64,000 bases of DNA. It comes from Bacteroidales bacterium (GTDB taxonomy: Bacteria > Bacteroidota > Bacteroidia > Bacteroidales > P3). The position numbers and the translations under genes are program-made. The notes beneath the pieces are model-generated. The model was not told where the DNA came from and ran no database searches. It saw nothing but the letters and a program-made list of their open reading frames with translations. Numbering within the stretch: position 1 is the stretch's first letter; each line of letters begins with the position of its first letter. Positions 59,172 through 64,000 of this stretch are shown piece by piece. The stretch is from assembly GCA_024685285.1 (NCBI GenBank), contig JAIKVZ010000035.1:18804-82803 (forward strand). Direction: 5' to 3'.

Positions 59172-60230
59172 ATGACGCAAGCGAATAAGGACATATTATT
59201 GCAACTGCTTGACCGGCACAGCGAGTTGGGCATCTCGGAGCAGATAGATTACGACAAGTTCTATCTTTATTCTATCATTGTGCATTCCACCGCCATCGAG
59301 GGCAGCACGGTGACCGAGGTGGAGGCGCAGTTGCTCTTCGACGAGGGCATCACCTCCAGCAAACGCACCATGCAAGAGCAGATGATGAACCTCGACCTGA
59401 AGGTGGCCTATGAATACGGTCGCGAGTGGGTCAAGCGGCATGAGCCTATCACTGTCGACTGGCTCATCACGCTGGCCTCAAAGGTTATGGCCCGCACCGG
59501 CAGTGAGTACAGCGCGTTGGGTGGCAACTTCTCCGCTGCCAAAGGCGAGTTGCGCAAACTCAACGTCTCTGCCGGCATTGATGGCAAGTCATATATGTCC
59601 TATTTAAAAGTGCCGGAACGTCTCGCGACATTCTGTGAGGAACTTAACAAGCGTCGCAAAGCTATCGACCCCACCGACATTTGTGCCGTCTACGACCTCA
59701 GCTTTTGGGCGCACTATGAGTTGGTGACAATCCACCCCTGGGCCGACGGCAACGGCCGCACCAGCCGCCTGCTGATGAACCTCTTGCAGATGGAGTTCGG
59801 TGTTTTGCCCACCAAGGTGCTCAAGGAGGACAAGGCTGCCTACATCCAAGCCCTTATCGACACCCGCGAGAAAGATGACATCGCCATCTTCCAGAACTGC
59901 ATGGCCGCTCTCCATGCGCAACATCTGAAGGCTGATATCGAACAATATGTCGACTCTGCCTCCGAGAAAATGGTCGACAAATCTGTTTTAAGGCAGAAAA
60001 TGGTCGATAAATGGTCGATAAAGCCAACTTTAGCCGAAAAACTGGTCGATATTTTGGTATTCGTGACCGATAAAGAAGAGTTCACTACCGAATCTATTAT
60101 CCGGCAGTTCGGTTATACAGCCACTACCGCCAAGCGCTATCTCCGTCAGCTCACCGAGTTCGGCTATTTAGAGGCTAACGGTGGAAACCGCAACCGCAAC
60201 TATCGATTGAAAAATACATTTCCGGAATAA
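59172..60230 (+). CDS. Fic family protein with winged-helix C-terminus
   Basis: A 352-residue Fic-domain protein. Such enzymes usually transfer AMP from ATP to a hydroxyl side chain of a target protein. The catalytic motif is HPWADGNGRTSRLLMN near residue 193. An inhibitory helix motif (S/T-xxx-E-G) is present upstream of it as STAIEG near residue 38, so the protein can hold itself inactive. A C-terminal winged helix (about 290-350, TTESIIRQFGYTATTAKRYLRQLTEFGYLE) suggests DNA binding. A small internal repetition (EKMVDK, QKMVDKW, EKLVDI) links the domains. The target is unknown. GC content resembles the host, unlike the genes after it. Confidence 0.92.
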   Translation: MTQANKDILLQLLDRHSELGISEQIDYDKFYLYSIIVHSTAIEGSTVTEVEAQLLFDEGITSSKRTMQEQMMNLDLKVAYEYGREWVKRHEPITVDWLITLASKVMARTGSEYSALGGNFSAAKGELRKLNVSAGIDGKSYMSYLKVPERLATFCEELNKRRKAIDPTDICAVYDLSFWAHYELVTIHPWADGNGRTSRLLMNLLQMEFGVLPTKVLKEDKAAYIQALIDTREKDDIAIFQNCMAALHAQHLKADIEQYVDSASEKMVDKSVLRQKMVDKWSIKPTLAEKLVDILVFVTDKEEFTTESIIRQFGYTATTAKRYLRQLTEFGYLEANGGNRNRNYRLKNTFPE

Positions 60231-60310
60231 TATTTGGTTGATTTACTATCAGTCTCCGTCATTATTGTGGTGGGGACTGGCTGTTTTTTTAGAGAAACCG
60301 AAAATAATAT

Positions 60311-60341
60311 TTTGCTATATCATAAATTATTTGTACTTTTG
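60311..60341 (+). promoter_or_regulatory. Full Bacteroidota promoter for the RNA leader
   Basis: TTTG at 60311-60314 and TACTTTTG at 60334-60341 with 19 bp between. Transcription should start near 60348, at the first hairpin. Confidence 0.8.
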
Positions 60342-60346
60342 CAGCC

Positions 60347-60590
60347 AACTTCGGGGGAAAATCCCGAAGTTAGTAATTGAAGCATTTGCTATTATTTCGC
60401 GTTAAGCCAAAAATGCGTCGGAAACATTGATTGGAATAACAACGCCTTGAAATAATAGAGGATTGGGGTATCGGAAATGATGCCTTTGTCGGTTGGAATA
60501 GCAATGCTCACGCGTAAAAGCGTGATGCATTCTAGTTAATCGACAGGGGTTCCAAAGCAATCCGACGCATTGCCCCTCAGCTTAACGCAA
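60347..60590 (+). ncRNA. Highly structured RNA of unknown class before a methyltransferase gene
   Basis: The RNA starts with hairpin AACTTCGGG / CCCGAAGTT (60347-60355 with 60363-60371). Then a long nested rod follows: P1 GCGTTAAGC with GCTTAACGC (60399-60407, 60580-60588), P2 AATGCGTCGGA with TCCGACGCATT (60412-60422, 60561-60571), P3 TTGGAA with TTCCAA (60431-60436, 60550-60555), P4 CCTTTGTCG with CGACAGGGG (60483-60491, 60541-60549, two G-U pairs). It closes with a tip hairpin AATGC-TCACGC / GCGTGA-T-GCATT (60503-60531). In addition CTATTATTTC (60389-60398) is exactly complementary to GAAATAATAG (60449-60458), which would form a pseudoknot across P1 and P2. No tRNA, tmRNA, RNase P or intron signature was recognised. 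It could be a separate ncRNA or the mRNA leader; a rod-like 6S-type RNA is one alternative. Confidence 0.6.
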
Positions 60591-60625
60591 CAAGAGGCAT
60601 CGCGCTTTCTTTTTGCGGCCAGGCG

Positions 60626-60664
60626 ATTGATAGTTAAATGCCAGTATTGACTAAAACTATCAAT
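60626..60664 (+). promoter_or_regulatory. 10-bp inverted repeat just before the methyltransferase start
   Basis: ATTGATAGTT (60626-60635) and AACTATCAAT (60655-60664) are perfect complements separated by 19 bases, ending 5 bases before the ATG. As RNA it would sequester the start region; as DNA it is a possible operator for autoregulation by the methyltransferase. Confidence 0.55.
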
Positions 60665-60669
60665 TGATT

Positions 60670-61794
60670 ATGAGCAATCAGTCATTCAAAAATGCAAAGG
60701 ACGAAAAGTACGATGAGTATTATACCCAGTACTATGATATTGAACGCGAAATAGAGGCTTATCTTGATTACAATCCCAACATCTTTAGAGGCAAAACAGT
60801 ATTGCTGCCTTGTGATGATCCAGAGTGGAGTAATTTTACACGTTATTTCGCACAGAATTTCGAGTTGTTAGGATTAAAGAAACTCATATCTACCAGCTAT
60901 GCACCCGAAAGCAAGAAATACAAAGGGGTATTCCAACAGTCGCTTTTTGAAACAGAATCACCACGCTTTGACCCTGACAAGTCCAATACACACGGTAAAA
61001 TATTCGTTTTAACCAATGATATAACAAATGATGGAAGAGTTGACCTTGACGACCTTCAATGGGACTACTTGGAAGGCGATGGTGATTTCCGCAGCAAAGA
61101 AGTAACACGTCTGCGCGATGAAGCCGACATAATTGTTACTAATCCACCATTCTCGCTCTATCGCGCTTTCTTCTCTTGGATTATGGAAGCTGGCAAGCAG
61201 TTCATTCTTGTAGCCAACAAGAACTGTGCTACTTACAAAGAAATTTTTCCGCTCATAAAAGACAATAAAATTTGGATAGGGGTCCAAAAGATGGGAGTTG
61301 ACATGCTGTTTGATGTAACAAAAGAACGGGCAGATTACTTGTTAAAAAATGAAAGGGAGGGTAGTAAGTATAGAATTGTCAACGGTGAAGTAAAAGCTCG
61401 TAGCACATCATGTTGGTTTACCAATATTGATCATGGCCAACGTCATAAACACATGCAACTTATGACAATGGAGGACAACATAAGATTCAACAAGCATAAA
61501 GACTGGGAGAAGAAACGAGCGTATTATATGATTGACAATTATAATGCGCTTAATGTACCATACATTGATGCAATTCCTTCCGATTATGAAGGTGAAATGG
61601 CTGTGCCAATATCGTTTTTAGATAAATATTGCCCCGAACAATTCGAGATAATTGGAATTGGCCTTGAACTCGCTGATATGGATATAATACGTAAGAAAAT
61701 TGGAAAACTGAATGGCGGTCCTCGTTTTTATGTTGAAGATAAAGGAGAACTAATTCGCTTATATGAAAGAATAATAATCCGCAAAAAACAATAA
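60670..61794 (+). CDS. EcoRI-family adenine-specific DNA methyltransferase
   Basis: A 374-residue DNA adenine N6-methyltransferase related to M.EcoRI. The ATG at 60670 is preferred to a TTG at 60664, which lies in the inverted repeat. The N-terminal ARYDEYYTQYYDIE-like region (KDEKYDEYYTQYYDIEREIEAYL) and FRGKTVLLPCDDPEWSNFTRYFAQ form the SAM-binding fold. The catalytic NPPF is in ADIIVTNPPFSLYRAFFSW near residue 158, and the C-terminal region (FEIIGIGLELAD, NGGPRFYVEDKGELIRLYERI) is typical. Base composition is AT-rich (one sampled 60-base line is 37% GC against 65% in pgk), which suggests transfer. A DUF262-HNH gene follows after 3 bp, so it probably protects host DNA from that nuclease. 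Confidence 0.9.
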   Translation: MSNQSFKNAKDEKYDEYYTQYYDIEREIEAYLDYNPNIFRGKTVLLPCDDPEWSNFTRYFAQNFELLGLKKLISTSYAPESKKYKGVFQQSLFETESPRFDPDKSNTHGKIFVLTNDITNDGRVDLDDLQWDYLEGDGDFRSKEVTRLRDEADIIVTNPPFSLYRAFFSWIMEAGKQFILVANKNCATYKEIFPLIKDNKIWIGVQKMGVDMLFDVTKERADYLLKNEREGSKYRIVNGEVKARSTSCWFTNIDHGQRHKHMQLMTMEDNIRFNKHKDWEKKRAYYMIDNYNALNVPYIDAIPSDYEGEMAVPISFLDKYCPEQFEIIGIGLELADMDIIRKKIGKLNGGPRFYVEDKGELIRLYERIIIRKKQ

Positions 61795-61797
61795 CTC

Positions 61798-62964
61798 ATG
61801 AAAACAACCCCAGAATTCTACACGGTAAAGCAGTTATGTGAAGGCTTTATTTGGAGCAATGAAGATCATAAAGGCCTAAATGGTTTGGGCGGAAAACTCA
61901 TTATTCAACCGGAATATCAGCGTAACTTTCTTTACGCAAATGATAACAGCAAGTTGGAGATAGCAGTCATTGAATCTATTCGGAATGGTTATCCGCTTGG
62001 AGTGCTTTATTTCAATAAAATAAAAGACGACATGATGGAAGTGCTCGATGGTCAGCAGCGTATTACCAGCCTTGGTCGTTTCCTTTCCGATAAATTCTCC
62101 ATTATGCTTGATGGCAGGCCATATAAGTTCAGCAAGTTGCCAAAGGAGATGCGTGAACAGATAGAAAACACCCAGATAATGGCCTATATATGTACGGAAG
62201 GTACAGAATATGAGGTAATGAAATGGTTTACTATAATCAATATGGGTGGTATCAAAATAAATAAACAAGAGGAACGTAACGCATCTTATTATGGTTCGTT
62301 CGTTACGTTGGCCAAACAAGAGTTCAGTAACAAAAAGAATTCCAATATGGCGATGTGGCAGAGTTATATTAAAGGGTCGGCCGATCGCCAAGAAATACTT
62401 GAATGTGCTCTTGATTGGGTTAGCCATGGCAAGATTGATGATTATATGCTGGAGCATCGTAATGATACAAACATAGACGAACTGAAAGACCACTTTGATG
62501 ATGTGATAACTTGGGTTAAAGGCACGTTTGAAGATGTCAATCCTGATATGTGTGGACTGAAATGGGGTGAAATGTACGACACATATCATACGAACCATTA
62601 TGATCTCTTCGAACTGAATTCCAAGGTTCGCGAACTCAGAACTGACGATAGAATTAATGCCCACCGCAACATATATGAGTATGTGCTTGGCGGATGCGAA
62701 AATGATTCGCTACTTAATATACGCGTATTTGACAAGTCACAGAAAGTTATTCTTTATAATCGTCAGACTATAGAAGCCAATGAGAAAGGTGTCAGCAATT
62801 GCCCCGATTGTGTATTAGAGGGGAAAGTCAATAAGACAAAAATATGGGATTTCAAAGATATGGAGGCTGATCATATTAAAGCATGGAGCAAAGGTGGTCC
62901 TACTAGCTTGGATAATGGGCAGATGCTGTGTAAGCATCATAATAGAGCAAAAGGGAATAAATAG
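61798..62964 (+). CDS. DUF262 domain protein with C-terminal HNH endonuclease
   Basis: A 388-residue protein. The N-terminal DUF262 domain (about 1-230), a ParB-like NTP-hydrolysing fold shared with GmrSD-type restriction factors, shows IIQPEYQRNFLY and the family motif VLDGQQRITSLGRF near residue 84. The C-terminal HNH nuclease (about 330-388) has a zinc-type pair NCPDC and the catalytic MEADHIKAWSKGGPTSLDN and CKHHNRAKGNK. An AT-rich composition is shared with the methyltransferase gene 3 bp upstream, so the two form one cassette. The most likely role is restriction of unmodified DNA, with the DUF262 part controlling cleavage through nucleotide binding. No DUF1524 domain is visible. Confidence 0.9.
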   Translation: MKTTPEFYTVKQLCEGFIWSNEDHKGLNGLGGKLIIQPEYQRNFLYANDNSKLEIAVIESIRNGYPLGVLYFNKIKDDMMEVLDGQQRITSLGRFLSDKFSIMLDGRPYKFSKLPKEMREQIENTQIMAYICTEGTEYEVMKWFTIINMGGIKINKQEERNASYYGSFVTLAKQEFSNKKNSNMAMWQSYIKGSADRQEILECALDWVSHGKIDDYMLEHRNDTNIDELKDHFDDVITWVKGTFEDVNPDMCGLKWGEMYDTYHTNHYDLFELNSKVRELRTDDRINAHRNIYEYVLGGCENDSLLNIRVFDKSQKVILYNRQTIEANEKGVSNCPDCVLEGKVNKTKIWDFKDMEADHIKAWSKGGPTSLDNGQMLCKHHNRAKGNK

Positions 62965-63127
62965 TCCATTTACAATAATTTAACTTCAATTTAATGAGCG
63001 TGTCATTTGGACAGAAAGGTACCGCTTTATACGGTAGTATAATTGGTTGATTATAAGGGAAAAGAGACGTTATGGTCGCCAGTTAATCGGTCCATGGACT
63101 GCCTCAGAGTCGACTCTGCCGAGGGCA

Positions 63128-63174
63128 AGCCGACCTTAGTCCGACCTTAACCCGAACCTAACCTATCTAACGCT
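63128..63174 (+). repeat. Dispersed 11-bp-phased repeat, copy 7
   Basis: Units CCGACCTTAGT, CCGACCTTAAC, CCGAACCTAAC, CTATCTAACG; the TTTTGTTCGG arm is missing. It is followed by CTCTGATTGCCAG, a tail related to that of copies 3 and 6. It lies between convergent genes. Confidence 0.82.
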
Positions 63175-63260
63175 CTGATTGCCAGTAGATTGTGTTGTAT
63201 TTTGCAAATTGTTGATTATCAGTGATGTGACGAAAATTGTCTCCAGTTTTTGATAATAAG

Positions 63261-63286
63261 AAAGGGCGCCCGATAGGGCGCCCTTT
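63261..63286 (-). terminator. Strong terminator of the hydrogenase operon
   Basis: A perfect 11-bp stem AAAGGGCGCCC / GGGCGCCCTTT with a GATA loop, 25 bp beyond the nuoE-like stop. Its T- and A-containing arms would allow termination from both sides. Confidence 0.88.
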
Positions 63287-63310
63287 GCTGTTGTCAATCC
63301 TTATGTGGGA

Positions 63311-63787
63311 TTATTTGTACTCGGCGAGGATGCCGGGGACGAGGTCGGGGGTGAGACGGCCGTAGACCTTGTCGCCAATCATGGCGACGGGGGCGAGACC
63401 GCAGGCACCGACGCAACGGAGGGTGTTCAGCGAGAACTTGCCGTCGGGGGTGCACTTGCCCACCGGGATGCCCAGGTTGCGCTGGAAGGCATCGAGGACC
63501 TTCTCGGCGCCACGGACGTAGCAGGCGGTACCGAGGCAGATGTCGATGGGGTGCTCGCCCTTGGGCTCCATGGTGAAGAAGCTGTAGAAGGAGACGATGC
63601 CATAGACCTTTGCCACGGGGATGTTCAACTCGTGGGCGACGACTTCCTGAACCTCGGCGGGGAGGTAGCCGAATTTGCCCTGCACCTGGTGGAGGACATT
63701 GATGACCTCACCGGCACGGTTACCAAAGCTCTTGGCGATATCTTTGATAACGTTGATCTTTTCTTCGGATATTTTGATGTTTGCCAT
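63311..63787 (-). CDS. NuoE-like [2Fe-2S] subunit of NAD-linked [FeFe] hydrogenase
   Basis: A 158-residue thioredoxin-fold ferredoxin of the NuoE/HndA family. The four cluster cysteines are in DICLGTACYVRGA and LRCVGACGLAP. The N-terminal helical part (EVINVLHQVQGKFGYLPAEVQEVVAHEL) is the usual partner-binding segment. Upstream in the same direction lies the end of an [FeFe] hydrogenase gene, so this is most likely a subunit of an electron-bifurcating or NAD-linked hydrogenase, not of respiratory complex I. The NuoF-like subunit is not in the window. The spacer in front of the gene is made of tandem 8-bp repeats. Confidence 0.92.
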   Translation of the reverse strand: MANIKISEEKINVIKDIAKSFGNRAGEVINVLHQVQGKFGYLPAEVQEVVAHELNIPVAKVYGIVSFYSFFTMEPKGEHPIDICLGTACYVRGAEKVLDAFQRNLGIPVGKCTPDGKFSLNTLRCVGACGLAPVAMIGDKVYGRLTPDLVPGILAEYK

Positions 63788-63888
63788 AATCTTTAATAAT
63801 TTGTTAATGTGTTAATGTGCTAATTCGTTAATCGCTGGCGCAGCCTGACTCACAAATTCACACATTCACGCATTCACGCATTCTACAT
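63788..63888 (-). repeat. Two blocks of tandem 8-bp repeats between hydrogenase and nuoE genes
   Basis: Read on the minus strand, block A (63847-63884) gives GAATGCG-type units (TGAATGCG, TGAATGTG, TGAATTTG) and block B (about 63795-63830) gives ATTAACGA, ATTAGCAC, ATTAACAC, ATTAACAA. The layout matches the spacer at 38911-38997. Confidence 0.8.
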
Positions 63889-64000
63889 TTATTTCGTTGC
63901 CTCGATTTTGTCGCTCTTGTCGAAGTAGTGGGTGTGCAGCAGCTCGTGGCTGAGGTGTCCGCAAGGCTCGCCCAGGTACTCCTTGTAGATGGCGATGATG
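63889..64000 (-). CDS. [FeFe] hydrogenase catalytic subunit, C-terminus only
   Basis: The last 36 codons and stop of a leftward gene whose main part lies outside the window. The visible peptide contains IYKEYLGEPCGHLSHELLH followed by THYF, which matches the C-terminal small-domain tail of NAD-linked [FeFe] hydrogenases, where LLHTHY is typical. The H-cluster motifs are not visible, so this rests on the tail plus the neighbouring NuoE-like gene and the presence of hydE at 53.4 kb. Confidence 0.72.
   Translation of the reverse strand, partial: IIAIYKEYLGEPCGHLSHELLHTHYFDKSDKIEATK

Larger units (their letters stand above)
60231..60669. other. Intergenic region holding a promoter and a folded RNA
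   Basis: No coding gene is seen. It contains a complete promoter (60311-60341), a structured RNA (about 60347-60590) and a 10-bp inverted repeat just before the methyltransferase start (60626-60664). Confidence 0.75.
62965..63310. other. Intergenic region between the defence cassette and nuoE
   Basis: No gene seen. In order it contains a short stem TACCG / CGGTA (63020-63036), two palindromes (GTCCATGGAC 63090-63099 and CAGAGTCGACTCTG 63105-63118), the last dispersed repeat (63128-63174), an AT-rich tail, and a strong terminator (63261-63286) for the leftward genes. Confidence 0.7.

Noticed and set aside
59172..60230. Fic gene as part of the AT-rich defence cassette
   Set aside because: It has its own promoter, host-like base composition and is separated by the RNA promoter; a functional link is not shown.
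60347..60669. Idea that the RNA is an IscB-type guide RNA or a retron RNA
   Set aside because: The HNH gene nearby is of the DUF262 type without RuvC or IscB features, and no reverse transcriptase gene is present.
60670..61794. Assigning GAATTC as the methyltransferase's target
   Set aside because: Family membership does not fix specificity, and GAATTC sites occur in several genes of the window, so avoidance gives no support.
63311..63787. Complex I subunit NuoE
   Set aside because: The adjacent hydrogenase C-terminus and the presence of hydE favour a hydrogenase subunit.
1..64000. tRNA, rRNA and CRISPR arrays
   Set aside because: No cloverleaf-like TTCGA loops with matching arms outside coding genes, no rRNA sequence, and no regularly spaced identical repeats with unique spacers were found.

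Overview
The window looks like chromosome from an anaerobic member of the Bacteroidota, most likely order Bacteroidales. Four things point there. Many genes follow a -7 element of the Bacteroidota form TAnnTTTG (for example at 6880, 14983, 35113, 38476, 56264, 59153 and 60334). One gene carries a type IX secretion C-terminal domain. TonB-dependent outer-membrane proteins, Bacteroidota-type lipoproteins and an alpha-2-macroglobulin are present. The metabolism is that of a strict anaerobe ([FeFe] hydrogenase subunits, HydE, arginine deiminase). Most of the window is GC-rich with dense, often overlapping genes. The stretch from about 60.2 to 63.0 kb is visibly AT-rich and looks acquired.

Layout. 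0-3 kb: end of folE, a LolA-like carrier, tsaB and an oligopeptide-type ABC permease. 3.2-6.9 kb: aguB-aguA (agmatine to putrescine) and a C-terminal processing protease. 6.9-13.9 kb: a probable single transcription unit arcA - DUF2723 membrane protein - small ribbon-helix-helix-like protein - atpB without the rest of the ATP synthase - pgk, closed by a strong hairpin. 14-21 kb: superoxide dismutase, then a four-gene group of beta-barrel protein, imelysin lipoprotein, di-heme cytochrome lipoprotein and a CcsBA cytochrome c maturase. 21-29 kb: comM/yifB, a PepSY-like secreted protein, then leftward genes ending with dnaA. 29.4-35 kb: a giant alpha-2-macroglobulin that lacks the thioester motif. 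35-43 kb: U32 protein, radA, DRTGG and PHP proteins, and a BtuG/BtuB-like pair. 43-51 kb: outer-membrane barrel protein, tcdA, T9SS cargo, OmpA protein and a flippase. 51.5-58.5 kb: a GH20 protein that has lost its active site, translationally coupled to hydE, then AlsT-type symporter, VanX-like dipeptidase, CDF transporter and ogt. 58.5-63 kb: cupin, Fic protein, and a defence-like cassette: a promoter, a highly folded RNA leader, an EcoRI-family adenine methyltransferase and a DUF262-HNH nuclease. 63.3-64 kb: NuoE-like subunit and the C-terminus of [FeFe] hydrogenase.

Two kinds of repeat run through the window. The first is a dispersed element of about 50-90 bp built from 11-bp units (consensus ACCCGACCTTA). 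It occurs seven times between genes, always downstream of a gene and never in a promoter region, and once inside the coding sequence of the T9SS cargo protein. The second is short tandem DNA with 7-, 8- or 9-bp units. It forms in-frame insertions in three conserved proteins (ccsBA, the flippase, ogt) and fills the spacers in front of the PHP and nuoE genes. The best candidate for an undescribed system is the RNA - methyltransferase - DUF262/HNH cassette at 60.3-63.0 kb.
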